The notes under the pieces are model-generated. The model did not search any database, had not been told where the DNA came from, and was given only the letters and a program-made list of their open reading frames with translations. This document shows positions 24,533 through 33,757 of a stretch of 64,000 nt of DNA, piece by piece; positions within the stretch are counted from its first letter, which is position 1; each line of letters opens with the position of its first letter. This stretch comes from Candidatus Binataceae bacterium (lineage in GTDB: Bacteria > Desulfobacterota > Binatia > Binatales > Binataceae), in assembly GCA_035508495.1 (NCBI GenBank), contig DATJMX010000010.1, positions 22,051 to 86,050 of the forward strand. Reading direction: 5' to 3'. The translations under genes were made by a program, and so were the position numbers.

Positions 24533-25441
24533 GTGGAATCGGCGCAGACTCACTCCGGGACAGATGTTCTCGCGGCCTATCAGGCGCACGTGGCAAAGCT
24601 GCGCGGCTCGCGGTATCTGGATTTTCCCGCGCATGTACATCTGGAGACTTTCGCTCGCTGCAACGCTCATTGCTCATTCTGTCCGTCCGACAAACTCGAG
24701 CGCCGAGGCACGCGGATGTCCTCCGAGCTGATCGAGAAGATCGTCGGCGACCTCGCGGCCATACCAGGCGAACTGCCTTTTCAGCTCTCTCCATTCAAGG
24801 TCAACGAACCGTTTCTCGACACGCGCCTGTTCGACATTCTTGAGCTGATCAATCGCCGGCTTCCGAATGCGGAAATCACGCTCACGACCAATGGGTCTCC
24901 GCTGACTGATGAAAAGCTCGCGCGCCTAATCCGCGTGCGCAACATTGGCTACTTGTGGATCTCGCTCAATGAGCGCTCGCCTGAGGAATACGAGCGTGTG
25001 ATGGGCATCCGGTTCGCGAGCACTATCGCACGCCTGGCGAAGCTGCATCGCGCGAAATGCGAAGGGCAGTTGCCGTTCATCGTGGTGTTGTCGCGCGTGG
25101 GCGATGGTTCGATCGAAGACGCCCGCTTCGTGCGCTGGGCCAAAGTGACGTTTCCTTTGTTTGAGGTGAGTATCTTCCGGCGCGGTTCGTGGTTAGGGCA
25201 AGTCGATTCAGCGGTGGGGCTCGTGCCGGACGTCGGCTGCATGCGATGGTTCGATCTGTCGATCACGGCGACCGGAGCGGTTGCGCATTGCTGCATGGAC
25301 GGCATGGCCCGACACGTGATCGGTAACGTGGCCACCACGCACGCACTCGAAATTTACAACTCGCGACCCTACCGCACGCTACGCGAGCAAGTAGCCTCGC
25401 GCCGCACCGTCGCGCCCTGCAACACCTGCAGCTTTCTGTGA
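24533..25441 (+). CDS. Radical SAM protein with SPASM-like C-terminus
   Basis: 302 residues. The radical SAM cluster motif CNAHCSFC (CxxxCxxC) begins near residue 43, followed by ITLTTNGSPL and an LWISLNERSPEEYERVMG strand-helix typical of the half barrel. The C-terminus carries GCMRWFDLSITATGAVAHCC and CNTCSFL, an SPASM-type arrangement for auxiliary Fe-S binding. Substrates of this family are usually peptides, proteins or sugars. No precursor-peptide gene is visible alongside. GTG start at 24533. Confidence 0.87.
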   Translation: MESAQTHSGTDVLAAYQAHVAKLRGSRYLDFPAHVHLETFARCNAHCSFCPSDKLERRGTRMSSELIEKIVGDLAAIPGELPFQLSPFKVNEPFLDTRLFDILELINRRLPNAEITLTTNGSPLTDEKLARLIRVRNIGYLWISLNERSPEEYERVMGIRFASTIARLAKLHRAKCEGQLPFIVVLSRVGDGSIEDARFVRWAKVTFPLFEVSIFRRGSWLGQVDSAVGLVPDVGCMRWFDLSITATGAVAHCCMDGMARHVIGNVATTHALEIYNSRPYRTLREQVASRRTVAPCNTCSFL

Positions 25442-25640
25442 TTCGGCCAGGAAATAGGAAGGCGCTTCGCGCACTTACCGGTACCGGCCCCTTTGGGGCC
25501 TCCGAGATCCTTCGGCTCCGGCAGACTCCGCTCACCGTGACGCAAGGAGATTTCACCCAGGTCGCACAAGATCAATTTGTTCACAGTCTCTCAGGATGAC
25601 AGACTTGTTGGCGGCATTGTCATCAGAATTAAAGCCACAA
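25442..25640. other. Intergenic region with palindromes
   Basis: No gene is supported. It contains a perfect GGCCCC-TTT-GGGGCC hairpin at 25486-25500 and phrases such as GAGATCCTTCGGCTCC and CAGGATGACA, which resemble dispersed intergenic repeats in GC-rich soil bacteria. It separates the convergent radical SAM and ABC permease genes and may terminate both. Confidence 0.5.
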
Positions 25641-26756
25641 CTACAGCGTGCGTTTGAATGAGACGCTGGCGAGCGCGAGCATCATCACCATGAAGACCAG
25701 CAGGAACGCGATGTCCTGGTAGACGGCGGTGAAGTCTGCGCCCTTGAAGAGAATCTGTTTGATCGCGCTTACTGCGTGCGTCTCTGGATTGTAGTGGGCG
25801 AAGGCGCGTAGCCAGGGCGGGAAACTTTCGACCGGGTAGATCGCGCCGCTCGGAAAGAACAGGATGACGTTGAGAAATCCCGAGAAGGCGCCCACCAGCC
25901 GTGGATGACCCGCGCGGCCCAGCAGCGCGAACGTCATCGCGAGCAGCCCGGCCGAGCTGATTATGATAACTCCGACCAGGGTTAGCAGCGCGACTGCACC
26001 GCCCTCGATCCGCCCATGCGTGATCAACAGCCCGATGAAGAGCACGATAACGCCCGCGGTGCTCGTCACCGTCACGCCGCTGGCGAGGATACCGCCCGCG
26101 ATGTCCCAGCGCGAAAGCGGCGTGACGAGATAACATTCAGTCACCCCGAGGAACTTGTCCATGACCCAGTTGAATACGCCTGACATCAGCGAGCCCATGA
26201 ACATCGCCATCACGATCACGCCTGGAATCAGCGAGCGATCGTAGTCGACATAGGGGAAGAGCCAGCTCGGCCTGAGCGTGATCTGATTCAACTTGGGCTC
26301 GCGCGCGGTCACGAAACTTACTTTGATCGCGCCCGCCGCCGTTTCGACGGCGCCTTCGAGCGCCGCTGAGCTCACGGTATCGACGTTGTCGGTGAACATC
26401 CCGATCTCGCCGATGCGTCCCTCGGCGACCGCGTGGCTGAAGTTCGGCGGAATGACGATGACGCCCTTGAATTCGCCGTCGCGCACCGCCCGAATTGCAT
26501 CGCCCGGATCATCCATGAAAGTCAGGTCGACGGTTTTGGGCCCGGCTTGCAGCGCGAGCATCTCCTCGATTATCCGCCGCGCGTAAAGCCCGTGGTCCTG
26601 CGCGACAACGACCAGCGGCAGATGTTTGAGCTGGCCCTGGAACGAGTTGCCGATGATGACGAGATAGACGATCGGCATCAGGATCGTCGTGATGAGCGTC
26701 ATCGGATTGCGCGTGAGTTTGTGTAAGTCGCGGCGCATGATCGCAAGGAACTTCAT
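25641..26756 (-). CDS. ABC-2 type transporter permease
   Basis: 371 residues. An N-terminal membrane helix (MTLITTILMPIVYLVIIGNSF) is followed by a large extracytoplasmic region (about residues 45-175) and five more helices. The ABC-2 permease pattern ends in IYPVESFPPWLRAFAHYNPETHAV, where typical family members have the same PxxLR..xxxNPxTH segment. The ATG at 26756 begins right at the cytoplasmic MKFLAIMRRDLHK; the frame is open further upstream inside the ATPase gene. It works with the adjacent ATPase and HlyD-type protein. Only one permease is encoded, so a homodimer is likely. Confidence 0.9.
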   Translation of the reverse strand: MKFLAIMRRDLHKLTRNPMTLITTILMPIVYLVIIGNSFQGQLKHLPLVVVAQDHGLYARRIIEEMLALQAGPKTVDLTFMDDPGDAIRAVRDGEFKGVIVIPPNFSHAVAEGRIGEIGMFTDNVDTVSSAALEGAVETAAGAIKVSFVTAREPKLNQITLRPSWLFPYVDYDRSLIPGVIVMAMFMGSLMSGVFNWVMDKFLGVTECYLVTPLSRWDIAGGILASGVTVTSTAGVIVLFIGLLITHGRIEGGAVALLTLVGVIIISSAGLLAMTFALLGRAGHPRLVGAFSGFLNVILFFPSGAIYPVESFPPWLRAFAHYNPETHAVSAIKQILFKGADFTAVYQDIAFLLVFMVMMLALASVSFKRTL

Positions 26757-26769
26757 CTGCCTGGCGCCC

Positions 26770-27783
26770 TCATCGCTGCTGCGGCATCCCGGCGCCGACC
26801 AGCAGGCTGACCTTTTTCGCGGCCTCGTCGCGCAAGGTGCGGCCGGTGAAATGGATGAACACGTCTTCGAGTGACAATTTGTGAATCGTGATCGAGGTGA
26901 CGCGATCGCCCGCGGCTTCGACCTGGTCGAGCACGCGCGGGATCGCATGGCCGCCGTCATCGGTCGCGAGGATGAGGCGGTTGCCGCCGTCGCGGGTCAC
27001 GCCGCGCAGATATGTCTGCGCTTCGAGCATCGTCGCAATTTTTTCGACGTCGTGCTCGACTTCGAGATCGATCCGGTCCGATCCTGGCACGACGGATTTC
27101 AGGCCCTGCGGCGAATCGAGCGCGATTATTTTGCCGCCATCGACGATCGCGATTCGATCGCAAAGCGACTCGGCTTCGTCCATGTAGTGGGTTGTGAGCG
27201 AAATCGTGATCTCGCTTTCCTTGCGCAGCGTTTCGAGCAGATCCCACACCGCGCGGCGGCTTTGCGGGTCGAGTCCGATGGTGGGCTCGTCGAGAAACAG
27301 CACTTGGGGGGAATGAATCAGGCCGCGTGCGATCTCAAGCCGCCGGCGCATTCCGCCAGAGTAGGTTGCGACCAGATCCCTCTGCCGTTCCTTGAGCCCG
27401 ACCATCTCGATCAGGCGTTGTCCGCGGATTCGCCGCTCCTTGCGCGATAGCCCGAAGAACTCGCCATAGATGTCGATATTCTCCCATCCGGTGAGATCGA
27501 GGTCGGAGGTCAGCGCCTGCGGGATTACGCCGATTCGCTGGCGCACCTGGTGCGCATGACGCGCGACGTCGATTCCGGCGACGAAGCATTTGCCCTCGGT
27601 CGGCGGCAGCAGCGTCGTGAGCATCCGCACCAGCGTCGTCTTGCCCGCGCCGTTGGGTCCGAGCAGGCCGAACACTTCGCCCGTCGCGACCGCGAAGCTG
27701 ACCTTGTTGACGGCGGTGAAGGAGCCGAAGCGCTTGGTCAGTTCGCGGGTTTCAATTGCGGCTGAGTCGGGTTCCATCGCCAC
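26770..27783 (-). CDS. ABC transporter ATP-binding protein (DrrA/YbhF type)
   Basis: 337 residues. Walker A GPNGAGKTT, signature YSGGMRRRLEIARGL and Walker B VLFLDEPTIGLDP, followed by the switch histidine in SLTTHYMDEAE. The C-terminal extension after residue 225 is typical of DrrA-like exporters. The GTG start at 27783 lies inside the end of the HlyD gene (32-bp overlap). It energises the permease encoded 13 bp downstream. Confidence 0.94.
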   Translation of the reverse strand: MAMEPDSAAIETRELTKRFGSFTAVNKVSFAVATGEVFGLLGPNGAGKTTLVRMLTTLLPPTEGKCFVAGIDVARHAHQVRQRIGVIPQALTSDLDLTGWENIDIYGEFFGLSRKERRIRGQRLIEMVGLKERQRDLVATYSGGMRRRLEIARGLIHSPQVLFLDEPTIGLDPQSRRAVWDLLETLRKESEITISLTTHYMDEAESLCDRIAIVDGGKIIALDSPQGLKSVVPGSDRIDLEVEHDVEKIATMLEAQTYLRGVTRDGGNRLILATDDGGHAIPRVLDQVEAAGDRVTSITIHKLSLEDVFIHFTGRTLRDEAAKKVSLLVGAGMPQQR

Positions 27784-28618
27784 GTTGAAAGGTCACCTCG
27801 GCCGTCATCCCGGGCTTGAGCTCGCCGCCCGGTTGAAGCACCTGCACCTTGACGTAGAAAGTCCGGATATCCTGGCGGCCGCGGCGCACGTCGCGCTCGG
27901 TCGCGAACTCGCCCTCCTGTCCAATCGCCATGATTCGCCCGGTGAAGGTCTCGGGCGGATTGGTCGGCAAACGGACCTGCGCGGTCTTGCCGACATAGAG
28001 CGAACCGAGGTCGGTTTCTTCGACGTCGACGCGCGCCCAGATCGTCGAGAGGTCATCGACGGTGAGGATCGGCGTGCCGGGCGTAACCCATTCGCCGACT
28101 TCGAGCGCCTTGCTCACAATCACTCCATCGACGGGCGATTTGATCTGCGTGTCGTTGAGCTGATCGGCATAGAACTTCACGTTGGCCTGCCCGCTGAGCA
28201 CGTTGGCCTCGTCCTGCTGCACGGCAGTGACGGAATCGTCACGGGTCTGCGTCGAGACGATATTCTCGGAGTAGAGCTTCGCGTTGCGCCCGAGATTGCG
28301 CTTGGCCTGGGCGAGGTCCGCCTCGGCGTGAGCGAGGTCGGCCTTGGCCTTGATGTACTGATTGCGGATGTCGATATCCTCGATCGTGCAGACGACCTGG
28401 CCCTTGCTGACGTGGTCGCCCTCGAGCAGGTCGAGGGTCTGGATTCGTCCGCCGATACGGGTGGTGATATTGACCTCGGGCGCCTCGATCATGCCGACCA
28501 CGTCGATATGGCTGCGATCGGGCGGCGGCCACAGGTAGCGACTGCCGAAATAGTAGATGCCGAAGATGATCGCGGCCAGGATTCCCAGCCGGATCAGTCG
28601 CCGTATCAGTGCCCGCAT
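27752..28618 (-). CDS. HlyD-family periplasmic adaptor (membrane fusion) protein
   Basis: 288 residues. One N-terminal membrane anchor (IRLGILAAIIFGIYYFG), a lipoyl-type half motif (GRIQTLDLLEGDHVSKGQVV), a coiled-coil hairpin (about 85-150), the second lipoyl half (IKSPVDGVIVSKALEVGEWVTPG) and a beta-barrel domain ending GMTAEVTF. It links the inner-membrane ABC transporter to an outer-membrane channel, which is not encoded here. The stop and start with the TetR gene share position 28618, consistent with one operon. Confidence 0.92.
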   Translation of the reverse strand: MRALIRRLIRLGILAAIIFGIYYFGSRYLWPPPDRSHIDVVGMIEAPEVNITTRIGGRIQTLDLLEGDHVSKGQVVCTIEDIDIRNQYIKAKADLAHAEADLAQAKRNLGRNAKLYSENIVSTQTRDDSVTAVQQDEANVLSGQANVKFYADQLNDTQIKSPVDGVIVSKALEVGEWVTPGTPILTVDDLSTIWARVDVEETDLGSLYVGKTAQVRLPTNPPETFTGRIMAIGQEGEFATERDVRRGRQDIRTFYVKVQVLQPGGELKPGMTAEVTFQRGDGTRLSRN

Positions 28619-29259
28619 CAGCCAGCCTGAAGCATCTCGCGGCTGTCGAATCTTCCTGAATCGAGCGCGCGCAGCAGCAAGTCCGGAAGCTCGCGCACGA
28701 TCTCGGAGACGGAGCGTTCGGTGCCGTAGTAGAGCAGGACTGAACGCACCGCGCCCATCACCATCAGCGCCGCAAGGCGCGGATCGAAACTACCGAATAC
28801 TCCGGCGCGCTGACCTTCCTCGATAAGCGAGGTGTAAAGATGCAGTCCGCGCTCGCGCCATCCCTGGATAATCCGCGTGCGAGCTTCGGCCAGGCGCGGC
28901 TCCTCGCTCGCGAACAGGCGTGTGAGATCGGGGCGCTCGTTGTAGAACTCGATACTCACGGCGATCGCACGGCGCACGCGCTCGCGCACGTCGGTAGAAT
29001 GATCGACGCTCTGGCGATAGAGGCGGTCGGCGCTTTCCAGACCGTCGCTCAGAATTCCGAGGTAAAGCTCTTCCTTGGACGGGAAGTAAAGGTAGAGCGT
29101 GCCCTTGGCGACGCTGGCGGCCTGCGCGACGCGATCCATGGTCACGGCCTGGTAAGACTCGTGAGCAAAAAGTCTCAGGCCGGCGTTGAGAATTCGCTCC
29201 CGCTTCGACACCTGCGCCGCAAGTGCGGGCCGGGAGCTGGTGAGAGAGCTGTTAAGCAT
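28618..29259 (-). CDS. TetR/AcrR-family transcriptional regulator
   Basis: 213 residues. The N-terminal HTH has RILNAGLRLFAHESYQAVTMDRVAQAASVAKGTLYLYFPSKEELY, here summarised as the standard TetR motif at about residues 20-65. The C-terminal ligand domain is generic. The ATG at 29259 is chosen because GAGGACCGAT precedes it; the ATG at 29271 directly abuts a palindrome and lacks a ribosome site. It is first in the HlyD-ABC operon and probably represses it from the palindrome at 29274-29287. Confidence 0.9.
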   Translation of the reverse strand: MLNSSLTSSRPALAAQVSKRERILNAGLRLFAHESYQAVTMDRVAQAASVAKGTLYLYFPSKEELYLGILSDGLESADRLYRQSVDHSTDVRERVRRAIAVSIEFYNERPDLTRLFASEEPRLAEARTRIIQGWRERGLHLYTSLIEEGQRAGVFGSFDPRLAALMVMGAVRSVLLYYGTERSVSEIVRELPDLLLRALDSGRFDSREMLQAG

Positions 29260-29273
29260 ATCGGTCCTCATGA

Positions 29274-29287
29274 ACTGACCAGTCAGT
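29274..29287. promoter_or_regulatory. Candidate TetR operator
   Basis: ACTGAC-CA-GTCAGT, a perfect 6-bp inverted repeat with a 2-nt centre, within the context TGAACTGACCAGTCAGTCA. This resembles AcrR/TetR-type operators with a TGACxxGTCA core. It lies 15 bp before the chosen tetR start, well placed for autoregulation. Confidence 0.65.
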
Positions 29288-29414
29288 CATTTATTGATGG
29301 AACCAGCGAAGCGAGTCAATCGGGTGGCCAAATGATTCAGTCCGATGGATCGACAAGGCTCGCGCGGCGCGGAGCGGTCATGATAAAAGACCAGTTCCTG
29401 CCAGCATCAAGTGC

Positions 29415-29491
<77 letters not shown>

Positions 29492-29878
29492 ATGAGTCTC
29501 AACGATTTTTCGCCAGCGCTCATGTCCGCAGCCCAATTCGTGGACAATTTGTGGACGTCTCTCGCGCTGACCGAATTCGATTAGCCGCGCCAACTCAAGC
29601 ACACGAGGAGCGCCCCAGCTTCCCGACGAACGGGATGACGGTTCGATAACTATCGTGCGAGCGGCAAAGCACAGGCAGCGCGTATCCCCCGGCAGGATTC
29701 TGGAATGATTGATACGTTCGCTATTTCAGGGTCCAGCCGGAAAGCTGACGACCGCCTCTTTCTAGGGCACAAATTTGGCCACGGCGGTGCATTCAGCGCG
29801 GCTTGCTCCGGTTGTTGACCACTCAGTCCTCGAGGGGATAATTCGTACGGAAAATCTGCGCAGCTGTGGAAGTAAACA
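29492..29878. other. Gene-free region after tRNA-Arg
   Basis: 387 bp without a supportable gene. A 30-codon open frame begins at the base after the tRNA CCA end, but it has no ribosome site. I see no integrase or direct repeat of the tRNA 3' end that would mark an attachment site. The enoyl-CoA hydratase promoter probably lies in the last 100 bp. Confidence 0.5.
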
Positions 29879-30673
29879 ATGGGAAATCTTGTTGAAGTTT
29901 CTGATGCCGGACACACAAGGACTATCAAGCTTAACCGTCCCGAAAAGAAAAACGCTTTGAGCGACGCCCTGGCTTGGGGGGTGGTCCAGGCGGTGGAAGA
30001 TGCGGCCAAGACCGATAGTGTTTGGGTGGTCGCAGTCACCGGCAGCGGGGATTCATTCTGCTCCGGGCTGGACCTGTCGGGAGCAGAACGCTTTTCACCC
30101 CTTTCGGCGCAATCGGCACAACTGGACGACATCAGTTGGGTCGGGCAGTTCCTGCTCTCGATCCGCAAGCGATGCGACAAGCCAGTAGTCGGCGGCATTA
30201 ACGGGGTCGCAGTGGGCGCGGGCCTGGGATTGGCTATGGCCACTGACGTGCGCCTCATCAGTCGCAACGCCAGGCTGATGGCCGGCTACACTCGCATCGG
30301 TGGTTCTCCGGACGGCGGCCTGACCATTACATTGCCGCAGGCGATGGGCTACGAGCAGGCGCTTCGTTTCATGATGGAGAACCGCACGGTCGGCGGCGAA
30401 GAAGCGGTGGCGCTGGGCATGGCGGGCGAGGTGGTGGATGACGATAAATTCCAGGACCGGCTCGCAGCGTATTGTGAATCGCTCTGTCAGTGGTCGCCGA
30501 TCACTTTGCGTTTGCTCAAGCGCGGTATGGTTAAATCCCTGGAAACCAGTGACTTGGAGCAGCAGTTACGCTACGAGCTATCGAATATCCGTATTGCCTT
30601 CGCCAGCGAAGACGCCAAAGAGGCCCGCACTGCCTTCTTCGAGAAACGAAAGCCGGCGTTCAAGGGGCGGTGA
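29879..30673 (+). CDS. Enoyl-CoA hydratase/isomerase family protein
   Basis: 264 residues of the crotonase fold. Oxyanion-hole segments are visible as SFCSGLDLSG and the second glycine-rich element INGVAVGAGLGLAMATDVRL. The catalytic Glu positions of classical hydratases are not both obvious in the RIGGSPDGGLTITLPQAMG segment, where Asp and Gly occur; this is more like isomerase or specialised crotonases. The C-terminal helix carries FFEKRKPAFKGR. It stands alone, with about 280 bp of featureless sequence downstream (30674-30954). Confidence 0.88.
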   Translation: MGNLVEVSDAGHTRTIKLNRPEKKNALSDALAWGVVQAVEDAAKTDSVWVVAVTGSGDSFCSGLDLSGAERFSPLSAQSAQLDDISWVGQFLLSIRKRCDKPVVGGINGVAVGAGLGLAMATDVRLISRNARLMAGYTRIGGSPDGGLTITLPQAMGYEQALRFMMENRTVGGEEAVALGMAGEVVDDDKFQDRLAAYCESLCQWSPITLRLLKRGMVKSLETSDLEQQLRYELSNIRIAFASEDAKEARTAFFEKRKPAFKGR

Positions 30674-30954
30674 TTGCTCCGAATGGAAATATCTCATTTG
30701 AATTTGGCGGAGAGAGCTGGCGATTCGACCGCGATTTTGTGAGAGCCGGTGAACCCAAATAATCCTGATTCCGGAATCTTCGCGATCAGTGTCGAGATAT
30801 CGCGCGTCATCTGAGAGCCCTACGCCATCCTGGTAATGAGGCGGTATTATTGGCTGGTCAGCGTTATTATCGCCTATCCAGACGGACCGCCCCTTCCTGA
30901 TCGCCTGGAATCGCCAGTGGCGTTGCTCTCTTGGGAGTTTCGATTTTTACTTCT

Positions 30955-32700
30955 CTAAAGCGCTGGGCCGGCGTTTTCGCCAAGCATCGCGCGGCGGATT
31001 AGCGGGACGGGCAGGGCGCCTTCGGCAAGGAATGCGTCGTGGAACTTGCCGAGGTCGAACGCCGCACCCTCCTGTCGCTGCAGGTCCTCGCGCAGCTTCA
31101 AGATCATCAGCTTACCGAGTTGATAGCGCAAATAGCCGGGATCGCCGGTGCCGCGTAGCGCCTCGACCTCGGCGTTGTGATGAGTCTGGTAGGCGCTCTG
31201 CTCGAAGAACGCCGTCGCTTGTGCCACCGTCATTCCGTGCGTATGCATCCTTATGCCGACCAGGTACCGGCACGCTCGCATTAGCGCCATCTGCAACTGC
31301 GCCAATCGGAAGTGCGGATCGCCGCGGTGCAGCCCCTCGTCGAGCATCATCTGCTCGCAGTAGAGCGCCCATCCTTCGACATCGGCGCCCGAGGCATAAA
31401 TCTTGCGCACCAGATCCGGATTCAGACGGTTGTTGAGAAACTGCACGTAGTGGCCCGGATAGACCTCGTGCACTGAAGTGTCGGAAATCGTCGGCGGCGA
31501 GTAGAACGCGAGGAGTTGCTCCTGCTTTTCCTTTGGCCACGACGGATCGGGCAGCGTCACGTAGAAATATGCCTCGCTGGTTTTCTCGAACGGCCCCGGC
31601 GAATCCATCGAGGCAAAGGTCGTTGCGCGCATGAAAGGCGGCGTCTCGGCAACGATCGGCGGCACCATCGACGGAATCCTGGCGATGTGGTGGCTGACGA
31701 CATACTCGCGAATCGCGGCGAGGCCGGCGTTGACGGACGGAATCACCTGCGACGGCTCGGGATGCTGAGTCGCCATCGCAGCGGCAACCTCGCTCGGCGT
31801 GCGGTTCGCATCGATCAACTTCGCGGTCGCGACGAACTGCTTCTGTAAACGATGCATCTCGTCCTGGCCGATTTGCTCGAGCTTATCGAGCGGAGTCGTA
31901 ACCATGTCGTCGTCGGCGAGCATCTTGCTGAACGCGTCCGCGCCGATCGCATAGTCGCCCCTCGCGTGCGGGCGAAGATCGTCCTTGAGCCACTTGCCGT
32001 AACCTTCGATCGTGGCGGTCAGCGCCGAAGTCGCCTTTATAAAGGATTCCTTGTCCTTGCCCTCAGGCACCGATGCGAATGCTTCCACCAGGTCCTTGCG
32101 AAAAAATGCGATCGTCGCCGGCAGTTGCATCAACTCGATGTCAATCGCGATCGGCGGCACGCGCTCGGGCTTGAGGTTCGATTTCGCGGCGGCGAGGTTG
32201 GCGAGCGCGGCCTTCTCGCGCGCCGTCACCGCGCGCATCCTGACAGCGGCCGGCGCGAAGTTGCGCTGAATCAGGGAGTAAACGCCGGAGGTCGGCATAT
32301 ACATCCCTGGATCGCGCTCGTACGACTTGACCTGCTGGTTCCAAAGCAGCTCGCCATCGATCTGCGCCAGAAGCCATTCGCGGTCCGTGGCTTCAGCCGG
32401 GGTGAGGCCCGCGGGACTGACATCGCTGAATTCCTTCTTCCAATGCGTCGCATGCGAAATTACGGCTGCGATGCCTTGCCTCGATTCATCGTCAACGCGA
32501 GTGTCGAAGCGATGGTCGCCGAGCTCAGTCGCACGCTCGGGGAAGAGCTTCAGCTCCGAATCGATAAACTCTTTGACGTCGCGATTGAACTGCGCGTCAG
32601 AGGACGCGACAGGCGCAGGTTGTGATTGGGCCGGCGCGATCGGCAAAGCAAACGCGACGAGCATGACGAGAATGAGAAGTGCCGCTTTCAAAGTGCGCAT
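30955..32700 (-). CDS. DUF885 family exported (metallo)hydrolase-like protein
   Basis: 581 residues. A Sec signal peptide (ALLILVMLVAFALPIAPAQS) is followed by a long alpha-helical domain. The conserved metal-binding-like motif is TSVHEVYPGHYVQFL (HExxPGHx), with a downstream YCEQMMLDEG where an acidic ligand is expected. These are the hallmarks of DUF885 proteins, thought to be zinc-peptidase-like. The ATG at 32700 starts at the signal peptide; upstream in-frame sequence is arginine-rich and not protein-like. Divergent from the RMD1-like gene. Confidence 0.88.
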   Translation of the reverse strand: MRTLKAALLILVMLVAFALPIAPAQSQPAPVASSDAQFNRDVKEFIDSELKLFPERATELGDHRFDTRVDDESRQGIAAVISHATHWKKEFSDVSPAGLTPAEATDREWLLAQIDGELLWNQQVKSYERDPGMYMPTSGVYSLIQRNFAPAAVRMRAVTAREKAALANLAAAKSNLKPERVPPIAIDIELMQLPATIAFFRKDLVEAFASVPEGKDKESFIKATSALTATIEGYGKWLKDDLRPHARGDYAIGADAFSKMLADDDMVTTPLDKLEQIGQDEMHRLQKQFVATAKLIDANRTPSEVAAAMATQHPEPSQVIPSVNAGLAAIREYVVSHHIARIPSMVPPIVAETPPFMRATTFASMDSPGPFEKTSEAYFYVTLPDPSWPKEKQEQLLAFYSPPTISDTSVHEVYPGHYVQFLNNRLNPDLVRKIYASGADVEGWALYCEQMMLDEGLHRGDPHFRLAQLQMALMRACRYLVGIRMHTHGMTVAQATAFFEQSAYQTHHNAEVEALRGTGDPGYLRYQLGKLMILKLREDLQRQEGAAFDLGKFHDAFLAEGALPVPLIRRAMLGENAGPAL

Positions 32701-32768
32701 GGTGTTGAGAATATTACCTGCGGCACCGATGCGATAAAGCGCTCCGGCGCCGCCGAAAGGCTCGAAGG

Positions 32769-33554
32769 ATGGCCGCTCGGACCCACCAATTCTACGCCGT
32801 CGCGTTTGAAGAGAATTTCTCGCTGCGGCAAATTGCGCCCGCGTTCCCTGACGCGCGGGTCTCGGCGCTCGAGCTCTATTCGCCAATTGGATCTGACGGA
32901 ACGATGTTCGTGTTCCCGTTCGGCGCGGTGGTAATGCTCGATGCGCCACCCGACAGCCGTGACGCCCAGCTCGCCAAGCTGCGCACGGCGCTGCCAAAGC
33001 TGACGACCCAGGTTCTGCGCGAGGACTACTCAGTCATCGAGGATCCCGACGGCCGTATCGGAATCTTCAACGGCATGCTGCACGTCGATCAGCTTACCCG
33101 CCAGCGCGCCGGAATCGTCGCGCTGACCGTCGCACAAAGCGCGGCGATGGAATACTACGAGCGTCTGACCGACGTCATGTTCGCCCGTGCGGGTCAGTTT
33201 ATCGAGCGCCTCGAGAAGCGCGGCACGGTGCCGCTAAGAATCCGCCGGATGCATCGTTTCATCGGCGAGGCGATCGTGACCCGCACCGAGGTGGTTGCCG
33301 TGCTGCATCTCCTCGACAAGCCCGAGGCGACCTGGGAAGACCCGGCGATGGATCGTATATACAACGACCTGCGCGATGAGTTTGACCTCGCCGACCGCTA
33401 CCGCGCACTGGAAGCCAAGATGAATAGCATCCAGCAGTCTTTGGAGCTCCTGCTCGATGTCGCCCGCGATCGGCGCCTGGTGTGGCTCGAAATCATCGTG
33501 GTGCTGCTCATCCTGCTCGAAGTCGTGCTGAGCGTCGTTCACTTCACGATTTAG
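32769..33554 (+). CDS. RMD1/YagE family (DUF155) membrane protein
   Basis: 261 residues. The domain matches DUF155/Rmd1: LFVFPFGAVVML-like strand (here TMFVFPFGAVVMLDAP), then EDYSVIEDPDGRIGIFNGM, ALTVAQSAAMEYYE and DKPEATWEDPAMDRIYNDLRDEF. A coiled-coil region and one C-terminal membrane helix (WLEIIVVLLILLEVVLSVV) close the protein. Related eukaryotic proteins are mitochondrial and linked to translation or sporulation; the bacterial role is unknown. ATG start at 32769. Confidence 0.88.
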   Translation: MAARTHQFYAVAFEENFSLRQIAPAFPDARVSALELYSPIGSDGTMFVFPFGAVVMLDAPPDSRDAQLAKLRTALPKLTTQVLREDYSVIEDPDGRIGIFNGMLHVDQLTRQRAGIVALTVAQSAAMEYYERLTDVMFARAGQFIERLEKRGTVPLRIRRMHRFIGEAIVTRTEVVAVLHLLDKPEATWEDPAMDRIYNDLRDEFDLADRYRALEAKMNSIQQSLELLLDVARDRRLVWLEIIVVLLILLEVVLSVVHFTI

Positions 33555-33757
33555 TCCGCAAAGTCACGTCGCTGTCCTGGACAACGCCCGGCCGCGGCGC
33601 CGGACGCCCCCGACTTAACACAATGTTCGCCGATGATCCGTTTGCCTGAAACCTTGGCTTCGTAAGGAAAAGGGGCGGATTTATCCAAACTCCGACGCTG
33701 ACCAGGGTGAGGTCCGTGCGCGTCTGAGTCGAGAGCATCCGCCTCGAGGAGTGCGCG

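Noticed and set aside
29492..29584. 30-codon frame starting right after the tRNA
   Set aside because: No ribosome site, no conservation evidence; likely chance.
32701..32997. N-terminal extension of the DUF885 gene
   Set aside because: Would place about 99 Arg-rich residues before a perfect Sec signal peptide and would overlap the divergent RMD1-like gene.
33555..33757. Sigma-54 promoter for regulator copy B
   Set aside because: Only poor matches with the right spacing (for example CTGGACAACGCCCGGCC); neither the -24 nor the -12 half is convincing.
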